From assembly GCF_002013915.1 (NCBI RefSeq), contig NZ_MBTF01000023.1, positions 62,001-126,000 of the forward strand: a stretch of 64,000 bases of DNA. Reading direction: 5' to 3'. Positions 1 to 7,961 of this stretch are shown here, one piece after another (within the stretch, counting starts at the first letter, position 1; each line of letters starts with the position of its first letter). The translations under genes were made by a program, and so were the position numbers. Origin of the DNA: Mucilaginibacter pedocola. Lineage in GTDB: Bacteria; Bacteroidota; Bacteroidia; Sphingobacteriales; Sphingobacteriaceae. The notes under the pieces are model-generated. The model saw nothing but the letters and a program-made list of their open reading frames with translations. It was not told where the DNA came from and did no database searches.

Positions 1-620
1 CGTACCCTGCTACCCAGCCGGCAGAAGCTGATAGCAAGGCTGCCAAACGCAAATTAAACTTAGCCAACTATAAAAACGTTGTGCTTGATGCTGCAAAGCA
101 AACCGTTTTTTTAAAAAACAAGGGTATGCGCATTGGCCTTGGCGCTGTTAGCCGCGGTTATGCTGCCGATAGGGCAAAATATATATTGCAAATGCAAGGC
201 ATTGCCAGCGGTGTTATCAACGCCGGCGGCGATTTGCTAAGCTGGGGCCTGCAGCCTGATAATACCCCATGGACAATTGGTACAGCCGACCCATCGCAAG
301 CGGCGCAGCCTTTTGCCGATGTAGAGATAAGCAACATGGCCATTGCAACTTCGTTCAATTCGGATAAACTGGCGCCAATTGCCGATAGTAAACTGGCAGG
401 CACCGTGAACCCCGAAACAGGTTTCCCTGTGAGTAAAATAAAAAGCGTGAGCATTATTACCCCAGGTGCCGAGCTTGCCGATGCTATGGCAAGCCCAATT
501 ATTGCTATGGGCATAAACGCCGGCCTTTACCTTATAAACAAGCTTAACCAAATGGCTTGTATTATAATAGATGACCATGCGCGCGTTTACACTTCAAAAG
601 ATATTAAATTAATGGCATAG
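1..620 (+). CDS. apbE: FAD:protein FMN transferase, ApbE family (5' end outside window)
   Basis: The reading frame is open from base 3, so the gene starts upstream of the window; about 205 C-terminal residues are present. ApbE proteins sit in the periplasm and move FMN from FAD onto Thr residues of flavoproteins such as Nqr/Rnf subunits. The match rests on the run GLGAVSRGYAADRA followed by GVINAGGDL, the typical ApbE core, and on NPETGFPV and ADAMASP near the C-terminus, where the family usually has a His-x-x-x-P-x-TG and an ADA-x-[ST] metal site. The His expected before NPETG is Thr here. The substrate protein is not in the window. Confidence 0.85.
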   Translation, partial: YPATQPAEADSKAAKRKLNLANYKNVVLDAAKQTVFLKNKGMRIGLGAVSRGYAADRAKYILQMQGIASGVINAGGDLLSWGLQPDNTPWTIGTADPSQAAQPFADVEISNMAIATSFNSDKLAPIADSKLAGTVNPETGFPVSKIKSVSIITPGAELADAMASPIIAMGINAGLYLINKLNQMACIIIDDHARVYTSKDIKLMA

Positions 621-717
621 GCACTTTGTTGCTTATGCCGCTATTTATATATTTATCCAATTAATACAGCCAAGCCTTTATAAGTAAAATTTTTACCCTC
701 AAGCTAAATTAGCTGAG

Positions 718-752
718 CCGGTGCCACGTCTAAAGGGCGTGTACGGGCACGG
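718..752 (+). other. Imperfect hairpin upstream of the small charged protein
   Basis: CCGGTGCC pairs with GGGCACGG across one bulged G, and inside it ACG can pair with CGT. No T-run follows, so it does not look like an intrinsic terminator. It lies in the 163-base gap between apbE and the gene at 784 and could be a leader structure. The rest of the gap holds nothing else I recognise. Confidence 0.3.
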
Positions 753-783
753 TTAATAAAGCATTTGTACGCTCTCACCTGGA

Positions 784-1128
784 ATGATAAAGTGGTTTTT
801 GTATATTGTACTCCTGATAATAGCAGTGCCACACATTTTGTCTGCCCGCAACGCCCCTTCAAGCAATAAAAATTTTTATAGTGCAGTAATACCTGCGCCG
901 TTGTATCCGTCGTTACAGCATGATACCACTAACAAGGCCAAACAGCGCCAGCAGGAGGAGGAAAAAAAGAAAATTAAGGAGGTTGCCAAGGCAAAAAAAC
1001 AGCCCAAGCCCGAAAAAGTGGAGGAGATAGACCCTGCCACCGGCAAGCCGAAGGCCAAGCCAAAACGCCAGCGCCGGCCCGATGGTATGGAGCGGCCACC
1101 CGAGATACCACGTAGAAACAATAATTAA
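784..1128 (+). CDS. Small signal-anchored, Lys/Glu/Pro-rich hypothetical protein
   Basis: 114 residues, no family recognised. Residues 4-20 form one hydrophobic segment (signal peptide or anchor). From about residue 50 the chain is highly charged: a KQRQQEEEKKK stretch that is probably helical, then Lys/Pro-rich sequence ending in PRRNNN. It is followed after 26 bases by the barrel protein and then the two-component pair, all on the same strand, so it probably belongs to that transcript. The composition would suit a periplasmic linker, but no function can be given. Confidence 0.6.
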   Translation: MIKWFLYIVLLIIAVPHILSARNAPSSNKNFYSAVIPAPLYPSLQHDTTNKAKQRQQEEEKKKIKEVAKAKKQPKPEKVEEIDPATGKPKAKPKRQRRPDGMERPPEIPRRNNN

Positions 1129-1154
1129 TATTAAGTTTACGGCATAATTTAATA

Positions 1155-2069
1155 ATGAAATATTTAGGCATACTGGTTTTTATATTGAGCTGCGGCACCC
1201 TTAACGCGGCAATGGCTAAGCCTGTGCTTATTGATACCCTGAAGAAGCGCCTGCCTGCCGATGCTGATACGGTTGCCCTAAAACCGGCCGAAGCCGATAC
1301 TACCAAGCCGGTAAAGAAAAATTCGCTTTCGGCGGGGATAAATTATGGCAGCGATGCTTTGTTTTTTGGCCGCACCGGCCCATACAAATACCCTTTTGTG
1401 GCGGCAGATATGGTTATTAACTACCAGTCGGGCTTTTTTGTGTACGGCTCCGCGCTAAAGGTGCTGGGTTATAATGCCTCGGTTGATGAGATTGATGTTG
1501 GCGGCGGGTATTTTTACCGTTTATCAAAAAAGTTTACCGGTACTATCAGTTATACGCGTTTCATTTTTAATAAAGAGTCGGAGATCATTAAATCTGCATC
1601 ATCTAACGATATCAACTTCAAAAACTCCTACGATTGGGGGCCATTTAAAACCAGCATAATCGGCGATTACCTCTTCGGTAAATCGTATGATATTTTTGCT
1701 ACCGTAAGCAACTCTAAGTACTGGGAAAGCAGCTGGAGTATTTTCGACGATCAGGATTACCTATCTATCAACCCATCGTTCAACTTTATATTGGGTACGC
1801 AAAATTTTGTGCAGCGCTACTCTATCGACCATAAGTACCGCCTGGAGGCCAACAATATTTATGTGCGGAATGAGAATGCCATAGGTGCAAGGGCCAACGC
1901 ACGCTTCACCATGCTTAACTACAGTATTAAAGTGCCTGTTTCATACAACAGGCCGCATTATACGCTGGAGTTTTCGTACCGGTACTCGATGCCCGTGAAC
2001 GTGGAAGGCTCTTTGCGCAACCGCCGCGAATCGTTTTATAACCTTACGTTTTACTACGTTTTTTATTGA
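1155..2069 (+). CDS. Predicted outer-membrane beta-barrel protein
   Basis: 304 residues with a signal peptide (hydrophobic residues 4-19, then Ala-rich, cleavage near AMA). The mature part has many short alternating polar/hydrophobic stretches rich in Tyr, Phe and Asn and ends on an aromatic strand (FYYVFY), as expected of an outer-membrane barrel. No named family is recognised. It ends 6 bases before an OmpR-type regulator and its kinase, so it may be their target or a sensor partner; that link is inferred from position only. Confidence 0.7.
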   Translation: MKYLGILVFILSCGTLNAAMAKPVLIDTLKKRLPADADTVALKPAEADTTKPVKKNSLSAGINYGSDALFFGRTGPYKYPFVAADMVINYQSGFFVYGSALKVLGYNASVDEIDVGGGYFYRLSKKFTGTISYTRFIFNKESEIIKSASSNDINFKNSYDWGPFKTSIIGDYLFGKSYDIFATVSNSKYWESSWSIFDDQDYLSINPSFNFILGTQNFVQRYSIDHKYRLEANNIYVRNENAIGARANARFTMLNYSIKVPVSYNRPHYTLEFSYRYSMPVNVEGSLRNRRESFYNLTFYYVFY

Positions 2070-2075
2070 TGCCTG

Positions 2076-2759
2076 ATGAATGTTTTAATTATAGAGGATG
2101 AAAGGGCGCTTGCCGACGAAGTGGAACTATTCCTATCCAAGAATAATTTTATTTGCGAGGTATGCTACAACGGTGCTTCGGCATCCGAAAAAATTGCCAT
2201 AAACCTTTACGATTTTATACTGATAGACCTTGGCCTGCCCGATTACGACGGGCTCGACCTGCTGAAAGAAGCCAAACTAAACCGCCCCGAAGCTGCTTGT
2301 ATTATCCTGACGGCCCGCGCCGAGGTGAACGACCGCATTAAAGGGTTGGACCTTGGTGCTGATGACTACCTGCCCAAGCCCTTTTCGCTGCTGGAGTTGC
2401 AAAGCCGTATGCAGGCCATTACGCGCCGCAAATTTGGGCTGGTTAACCAAACCGTAAACCTTGATGGCTTTATAGTAAACCTTACCGACCGCACTATTAC
2501 CTATATGAGCAACGCGGTGAGCGCTATTACTAAAAAGGAGTTCGACCTGATAGCTTACCTTATTCTGCATAAAAACCGCACGCTAACCCGCGCGCAACTA
2601 AGCGAACATATTTGGGGTAGCGTGGTTAATGATGATTACGACTCGAACTTTATTGATGCACATATAAAAAACATACGCAAAAAGTTAAGCGCCTTTGCCG
2701 CCGCCGATTGGCTGGAAACTGTGCGCGGGTTGGGTTACCGCATCAAAACAAACGTTTAG
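2076..2759 (+). CDS. OmpR/PhoB-family response regulator
   Basis: 227 residues. An N-terminal receiver domain (1-118) carries the acidic pair E7/D8, phospho-acceptor D51 in LIDLGLPDYDG, T79 and K101 in the YLPKPF motif. A C-terminal winged-helix DNA-binding domain (about 130-226) has the typical ending TVRGLGYRI. It should be phosphorylated by the kinase that follows 4 bases downstream and bind promoter DNA. Targets are unknown; the barrel gene just upstream is the obvious candidate. Confidence 0.93.
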   Translation: MNVLIIEDERALADEVELFLSKNNFICEVCYNGASASEKIAINLYDFILIDLGLPDYDGLDLLKEAKLNRPEAACIILTARAEVNDRIKGLDLGADDYLPKPFSLLELQSRMQAITRRKFGLVNQTVNLDGFIVNLTDRTITYMSNAVSAITKKEFDLIAYLILHKNRTLTRAQLSEHIWGSVVNDDYDSNFIDAHIKNIRKKLSAFAAADWLETVRGLGYRIKTNV

Positions 2760-2763
2760 GTAT

Positions 2764-4092
2764 TTGAAACTTAAAACCAAACTAACGCTGTTTAATGCTA
2801 TCTCTAAACTGGTGATAGTAACCCTTTTTGTGCTCTTGCTGCCCTCTATTATCGAGAACATCAACCGCAACTATACCGATGATAGGCTCATTAAACAAAA
2901 AGATAAGCTGCTGCAAATAGTAAGGGAGCAGGGTATTAAAACCTATATTGAAGATGGGCAAAGCTACGGTAGTTATCTTCCGCTTAAAGAAGAATACATA
3001 AGTTTGGATGAGGTGGAGCCCGACTACTACGCCGACACCATACAAAACGAACGGCGACTGGTAGAGCGCGATACCATAGACTACCGCATATTAAGCCACA
3101 CCTTTGTTGCCGGGAAAAAGAACTACCTGCTGGAAATAGGCAAAAGTACCGAAACCATAGGCGATACCACCGGCCCGCTGCAAACCATAGCCTTTTTGCT
3201 GCTGTTAGGCATGATAATGCTTACCATTATTGCCGACCAGGTGTACTCTAACTATATACTCGCACCACTCAGCCGCATTATCCGCACCAAGTTAGTGGGT
3301 GCCAAATTCCCGAGCTTTACTACTTATAGCCGCATAAAAACCACTACATCAGATTTTCAGCACCTCGACCTCAGCATCCATAAAATGATAGCCACTATTG
3401 AGCGTGCCTTTCAAAAAGAGCGTGAGTTTATCTCCAATGCTTCGCACGAGTTGATGACCCCTATCTCGATCATTCAAACCAAGATCGAGAACATGTTTGA
3501 ACAGGAGGATGTTGCTGACGAATTGAAGGTGCGCTTGCTGGAGATGCAAAGGATACTTAACCGCCTTAAAAGTATTACCAAAACCCTGCTACTGATATCG
3601 CAGATAGAAAATGAACAGTTTTTGAAAGAAGACGAGATATCATTAAACGATATGCTGCAGGAGCTTTATGAGGAGATATCCATACGCCTGCAGGAGAAGA
3701 ATATTGGGTTCAGCATTGCTTTAACTGAAGATGCCACGCTGGTAAACGTAAACAAGTTCCTGCTGTTCAACTTGCTGTTCAACCTGGTGAATAATGCCAT
3801 TAAATACAATAAGCCCGATGGTGCCATAATTATTACCGGCGAGCCGTTTAAGGGTGGCTACCGCATCAATATAAACGATACAGGTATAGGCATAGCCGAA
3901 GACGAACTGCCATTTATATTTAACCGATTTAAAAAACTGAAGGCCTCGCTAAAACAAGACAGCTTCGGGTTGGGGCTTCCCATCGTAAAATCAATAGCCG
4001 ATTTTCACCAGATAGATGTGCAGGTGCAGTCGGAACAGGGTGTTGGCAGTACGTTTATCCTCTCTATTCCGGCAAAACTTTTGCGTGCCTAA
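2764..4092 (+). CDS. Sensor histidine kinase of the two-component pair
   Basis: 442 residues from a TTG start placed 4 bases after the regulator; a longer frame from TTG at 2695 would overlap the regulator and add a non-family N-terminus. There is a membrane segment at about 10-28, a periplasmic sensor region of about 110 residues with no recognised fold, and a second membrane segment at about 143-160. HisKA has H228 in ASHELMTP, and the ATPase domain has the N-box LFNLVNNAIKYN, the G1 motif DTGIGI (about 372) and the G2 motif FGLGLPIVK. It autophosphorylates on His and passes phosphate to D51 of the regulator. The signal is unknown. Confidence 0.93.
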   Translation: MKLKTKLTLFNAISKLVIVTLFVLLLPSIIENINRNYTDDRLIKQKDKLLQIVREQGIKTYIEDGQSYGSYLPLKEEYISLDEVEPDYYADTIQNERRLVERDTIDYRILSHTFVAGKKNYLLEIGKSTETIGDTTGPLQTIAFLLLLGMIMLTIIADQVYSNYILAPLSRIIRTKLVGAKFPSFTTYSRIKTTTSDFQHLDLSIHKMIATIERAFQKEREFISNASHELMTPISIIQTKIENMFEQEDVADELKVRLLEMQRILNRLKSITKTLLLISQIENEQFLKEDEISLNDMLQELYEEISIRLQEKNIGFSIALTEDATLVNVNKFLLFNLLFNLVNNAIKYNKPDGAIIITGEPFKGGYRININDTGIGIAEDELPFIFNRFKKLKASLKQDSFGLGLPIVKSIADFHQIDVQVQSEQGVGSTFILSIPAKLLRA

Positions 4093-4313
4093 TATGGCAT
4101 TGTGCCAAAGTTGTACTAAAATGCAGTCAGTGTATAATTGTGGCGTATAAACTGCCTGCCATTCTTTCATTCCGGCTTTACTAATCATTAAAAAATTATA
4201 GTCAAACTATCAATTATTAAGGCTGATTTATAATCGGCGCCATTGCTTTCGCTCTGTAGGTTTTGGCACCTGCTTTGCAGTTGTCATGCTTACATACACA
4301 TCAACTTTATAAC

Positions 4314-4991
4314 ATGAAAACTTTGAAATTAAAAATAGCTACTTTCAGTATTGCATTAGCTTCATTAGGCATTTTGGGTGCCGGTTGTAACTCGCTTACT
4401 AAAACACAAAAAGGTGCTGCCATTGGTGCGGGTGCCGGTGGTACTATAGGTGCTATTATTGGTAAAGCTGCGGGTAATACTGCATTAGGTGCTATTATTG
4501 GTGGTGCCGTTGGTGGTACAGCCGGTGCTTTCATTGGTCGTAACATGGATAGGCAGGCTGCTGAGATTAAACAAACTGTACCGGGTGCAACCGTTATCCG
4601 CGAGGGCGAAGGTATTTTGGTGAAATTTGATTCGGGTATTTTATTTGATACCGACCAATCTGCTTTAAAGGCTGCTGCACGTACCAACCTGCAAAATCTT
4701 TCTACCTCATTGGTAAACAACCCGCAAACTAACATCCTGATCGTAGGCCATACCGATAACACAGGTTCAGATTCACACAATATGGATCTTTCTATCCGCC
4801 GTGCCGAATCGGTAAAATCATTCATCGCTGCCGGTAACGTTGCTGCATCAAGGTTAAGCACATCGGGCAAAGGCGAAAGCGAGCCAATTGCAGATAACAA
4901 CACTGTTGACGGCCGCGCGCAAAACCGCCGTGTAGAAATTGTAATTGTAGCCAACGAGCAAATGAAAAACCAGGCCCGCTCGGCACAATAA
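4314..4991 (+). CDS. OmpA-family lipoprotein with glycine zipper
   Basis: 225 residues starting at the ATG before KTLKLK. A lipoprotein signal ends at C25 (LGAGC). Residues 33-80 form a glycine-zipper region (repeats of GAIIGxAxG). The C-terminal OmpA domain (about 95-220) contains the peptidoglycan-binding stretch VGHTDNTGS and the NRRVEI ending. The protein is expected in the outer membrane, binding peptidoglycan non-covalently. It is monocistronic, followed by a terminator-like hairpin. The 220 bases upstream of it hold no gene. Confidence 0.9.
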   Translation: MKTLKLKIATFSIALASLGILGAGCNSLTKTQKGAAIGAGAGGTIGAIIGKAAGNTALGAIIGGAVGGTAGAFIGRNMDRQAAEIKQTVPGATVIREGEGILVKFDSGILFDTDQSALKAAARTNLQNLSTSLVNNPQTNILIVGHTDNTGSDSHNMDLSIRRAESVKSFIAAGNVAASRLSTSGKGESEPIADNNTVDGRAQNRRVEIVIVANEQMKNQARSAQ

Positions 4992-5030
4992 TTTAAAAGA
5001 GAGATTATATAAGAGTTAATAGTTCTTCAG

Positions 5031-5060
5031 CGCCTTTCCGGAATACCGGGAGGGCGTTGT
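5031..5060. terminator. Terminator-like hairpin between convergent genes
   Basis: CGCCTTTCCGG pairs with CCGGGAGGGCG (some G-T pairs) around the loop AATA, followed by TTGTTGTTTTA. It lies between the OmpA lipoprotein gene and the converging rlmN and may serve both. Confidence 0.5.
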
Positions 5061-5114
5061 TGTTTTATGGGAAATGAGAATGGGTATTTGTACAGTCCGG
5101 TGGGAATATCGATA

Positions 5115-6188
5115 TTATGCTTCCACTACCTCGGCTTTGCCTTTTTCTTTAATGGCTAATTGCCCGCAAGCTGCATCAATATCTTTGCCACGGCTGCGGC
5201 GCAGGTTGGTGTTTATACCCTGGCTGCGCAAGTATTCGGCAAAAGCTTCTACTTTATCTTCGCCCGCGTTTATGTAGCTGGCAAAAGCAATGGGGTTGTA
5301 TTCAATGATGTTTACCTTGCAGGGCAGGTGCTTGCAAAAGGCTGCCAGCTCTTTGGCATCCTGCAGGTTATCGTTTACGCCATCAAAAATAATGTACTCG
5401 TAGGTTACCGGGTTTTTGGTTTTTGCGTAATAGTATTTTAAAGCTTCGGCCAATGCCTTTAGCGAGTTTTGCTCGTTTATGGGCATTATGGTGTTGCGCT
5501 TTTCGTCGTTAGCGGCATGCAGCGATAGCGCCAGGTTAAATTTCACCTGGTCGTCGCCAAGTTTGCGTATCATTTTGGCAATACCTGCGGTTGATACCGT
5601 AATGCGTTTTGCCGCCATGCCCAAACCTTCGGGCGAGGTAATACGCTCTACCGATTTCATCATGTTGGCATAGTTAAGCAAGGGCTCGCCCATACCCATG
5701 TACACAATGTTTGATAGGGGGATGCCATAATTGTCGCGCGCTTGCTTATCAATTAAAACAACCTGGTCGTAAATCTCATCGGGGTTAAGGTTGCGCTTGC
5801 GTTCCATGTAGCCCGTGGCGCAAAACTTACACGTTAAACTACAGCCCACTTGCGATGATACGCAGGCCGTCATTCGCTCAGTTGTGGGTATTAAAACACC
5901 CTCAATTAAATGGTTATCGTGTAATATAAAAGAATTTTTTATAGTTTTATCAGCACTAACCTGTGAAGTATTTATTTTAACATGATTGATAGTAAATTTC
6001 TCATCAAGCTTAGTACGTAGTTCTTTAGAAAGATTGCTCATGTCCTCAAAAGATATGCACGACTTTTTCCAAAGCCACTCGTACACCTGTTTAGCCCTGA
6101 AAGCCTTCTCACCCATCTGGGTGAATTGCGCCTGAAGTGCCTGAAGGTCAAGGCCGCGGATGTCTATTTTATCTTTTTTTGCGTTCAC
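5115..6188 (-). CDS. rlmN: 23S rRNA (adenine2503-C2)-methyltransferase, radical SAM
   Basis: 357 residues. The radical SAM cluster motif CxxxCxxC is C116-x3-C120-x2-C123 (GCSLTCKFCATGYM). RlmN also uses two Cys residues for methyl transfer; C109 before the cluster and the one near the end (IDAACGQL) fit. The enzyme makes C2-methyladenosine at A2503 of 23S rRNA and A37 of some tRNAs. The start codon is GTG, chosen because the N-terminus aligns with the family and there is no later Met before the conserved GEKAFRAKQVYEWLW. A TACTTTTG box sits 4 bases upstream of it. Confidence 0.95.
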   Translation of the reverse strand: MNAKKDKIDIRGLDLQALQAQFTQMGEKAFRAKQVYEWLWKKSCISFEDMSNLSKELRTKLDEKFTINHVKINTSQVSADKTIKNSFILHDNHLIEGVLIPTTERMTACVSSQVGCSLTCKFCATGYMERKRNLNPDEIYDQVVLIDKQARDNYGIPLSNIVYMGMGEPLLNYANMMKSVERITSPEGLGMAAKRITVSTAGIAKMIRKLGDDQVKFNLALSLHAANDEKRNTIMPINEQNSLKALAEALKYYYAKTKNPVTYEYIIFDGVNDNLQDAKELAAFCKHLPCKVNIIEYNPIAFASYINAGEDKVEAFAEYLRSQGINTNLRRSRGKDIDAACGQLAIKEKGKAEVVEA

Positions 6189-6192
6189 GGTG

Positions 6193-6200
6193 CAAAAGTA
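6193..6200 (-). promoter_or_regulatory. Putative -7 promoter box of rlmN
   Basis: On the minus strand this reads TACTTTTG, matching the Bacteroidota -7 consensus TANNTTTG. It ends only 4 bases before the GTG start, so transcription would begin at or almost at the start codon. No clear -33 TTG was found. Confidence 0.45.
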
Positions 6201-6334
6201 CTTAATTTTAAAAATTCCGCTGCTTTTTTAAAGTCATTCATTTCTAACATTAAAAACAATAACTAAAAGTTAATTGTATTTAATTAAATTGGATGGGGTT
6301 AAATTGTTTTTAGAAGATGCCATTTTTTACTTGA

Positions 6335-7507
6335 ATGAAAAGTTTTATAGCCGATTACGTTTACCCTGTTTATGCCGATCCAATAAAAAATGGAATAGTA
6401 ACAGTTGACGACGACGGGAAAATAGTTTCCGTTAGTGATAGTCAAGGAGTTGATTTACAGCAAACTAAACCAGAGCGTCTTAGCGGCGTAATTGTCCCCG
6501 GTTTTGTAAATACCCATTGCCACACCGAACTCTCTCACCTTAAAGATAAAATTGCCCCTGGTGGCGGGCTCATTAGTTTTATTCAGGACGTTCAAAACTT
6601 CCGCAATATTGATAAGCAAGCTGTTATTGATGCCGCCCAAAAAGCCGACGAAGAGATGCGTGAAAACGGCATTGTGGCCGTTGGTGATATAAGTAACAGT
6701 AATTTTACAATTGATATAAAAAACAAAAGCAACCTCTATTACCACACGTTTATAGAGATATTCGGCTTTCTACCTGAGCGTGCCGAAGAGCTTTTTGAAA
6801 AGGCCGTTGCCCTTGCCGAAGAGTTTAAACCGTTATCCAGTTCGGTAACGCCGCATGCGCCTTACTCGGTTTCAAAAGAGCTGTTCAAACTCATTAAACG
6901 CTACAGCGATAGCGGTACAAACCTCATCAGTATACACAACCAGGAGTGCGAAGACGAGAACAAGTTTTACCGTTACAAGCTGGGTGGTTTTATTGATATG
7001 TACAAACACTTTGGTATCAATATAGATTACTTCAGGCCGCAGGCGCGCAACTCTATCCAATCGGTTATACCACTGCTTACCAATCGCCAAAAAATATTAA
7101 TGGTGCATAATACCTGCACTAATCTGAAGGATATCTACTTCATTAAGCGGTTCGACCGTAAAATAAACTGGTGCTTTTGCCCTAATGCCAATTTGTATAT
7201 CGAGAAACGCCTGCCCAAAGTAGAGCTGTTTATAAACCAGGGATTGAACATCACCCTCGGCACCGATAGCCTGGCATCAAATGGCCAGCTTTGCATCCTC
7301 AGCGAGATGCGTACATTGCAGCAAAATATCCCATCGCTAAGCTTCGACACCTTGCTGCAATGGGGCACTATAAACGGGGCGCGGTTTTTAGATATCGATA
7401 ACACTAAAGGCACTATAGAAGCCGGCAAAACCCCGGGCCTGAACCTCATCACCGGGTTGGATGGTGGTAAAATTACGCCTGAAACTAAAGTTCGTAGGTT
7501 GGTGTAA
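6335..7507 (+). CDS. Amidohydrolase of the ATZ/TRZ (deaminase) family
   Basis: 390 residues. The metal-binding HxH is H61/H63 in NTHCHTELSH. Further metal and catalytic positions are in VTPHAPYS, the HNQE loop and GTDSLASN, the usual order for cytosine-deaminase-like amidohydrolases. Enzymes of this group deaminate or dechlorinate heterocycles and nucleoside derivatives (guanine, S-adenosylhomocysteine, aminofutalosine). The substrate cannot be told from sequence and no menaquinone-pathway genes are nearby. It probably acts in the cytoplasm. It stands alone, divergent from rlmN. Confidence 0.8.
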   Translation: MKSFIADYVYPVYADPIKNGIVTVDDDGKIVSVSDSQGVDLQQTKPERLSGVIVPGFVNTHCHTELSHLKDKIAPGGGLISFIQDVQNFRNIDKQAVIDAAQKADEEMRENGIVAVGDISNSNFTIDIKNKSNLYYHTFIEIFGFLPERAEELFEKAVALAEEFKPLSSSVTPHAPYSVSKELFKLIKRYSDSGTNLISIHNQECEDENKFYRYKLGGFIDMYKHFGINIDYFRPQARNSIQSVIPLLTNRQKILMVHNTCTNLKDIYFIKRFDRKINWCFCPNANLYIEKRLPKVELFINQGLNITLGTDSLASNGQLCILSEMRTLQQNIPSLSFDTLLQWGTINGARFLDIDNTKGTIEAGKTPGLNLITGLDGGKITPETKVRRLV

Positions 7508-7658
7508 GGTGAATGGTTGATTTGGTGAACGGTTGCTTTTGCCCGCCTTTATTTGTGGCTATCTCTTTAGAGTGCCAACAAGTTTAAGTTATTTTGCGTT
7601 GTTTATGCTGTTGTGAGTCATACAACTACTCACCACTTAACTCAATCAACCACTCACC
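7508..7658. repeat. Quasi-palindrome with micro-repeated arms (A)
   Basis: The left arm (7508-7535) repeats GGTGAA/GGTTG units; the right arm (7623-7658) is their rough complement, with ACTCACC and CAACC units. It fills the space between the amidohydrolase and the acylphosphatase. The 18-base end of the right arm (7643-7660) recurs exactly at 27541-27558. Between the arms there is no gene. Confidence 0.6.
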
Positions 7659-7661
7659 AAA

Positions 7662-7937
7662 ATGAAACATCTCGATATAACGGTTAAAGGCAAAGTACAG
7701 GGCGTTTTCTACCGTAAGTCAACCAAAGCCGTTGCCGACCAGCTGGGCGTGCGCGGCACGGTTAAAAATTTGCCTAACGGCGATGTTGCCATAGAAGCCG
7801 AAGCTGCTGATACCATCACCATGGATATGTTCTTAGAATGGTGCCACGAAGGCCCCGAAGATGCCGAAGTTACTGCTGTAGAAGTGCATGACGGCGAATT
7901 AAAAAACTATCGTAATTTTGAGGTAGTAAAAAAATAA
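7662..7937 (+). CDS. acyP: Acylphosphatase
   Basis: 91 residues, the normal size for this family of small cytoplasmic enzymes that hydrolyse acyl phosphates. Catalytic R18 (KVQGVFYRKS) and N36 (GTVKNLPNGDV) are both present with the usual 18-residue spacing. The flippase gene follows after 24 bases, but no functional link between the two is evident. Confidence 0.95.
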   Translation: MKHLDITVKGKVQGVFYRKSTKAVADQLGVRGTVKNLPNGDVAIEAEAADTITMDMFLEWCHEGPEDAEVTAVEVHDGELKNYRNFEVVKK

Positions 7938-7961
7938 TCTGCTCACTTTATTTCCCGCCGA

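Noticed and set aside
718-752. Riboswitch
   Set aside because: Only a single imperfect hairpin; none of the conserved boxes of cobalamin, TPP or other known riboswitches are seen.
2695-2763. Longer start for the histidine kinase
   Set aside because: It would overlap the regulator by 65 bases and add residues not seen in the family; the TTG at 2764 fits the first membrane helix.
4307-4954. Minus-strand 215-residue frame opposite the OmpA lipoprotein
   Set aside because: Shadow of a Gly/Ala-rich gene in an antisense frame.
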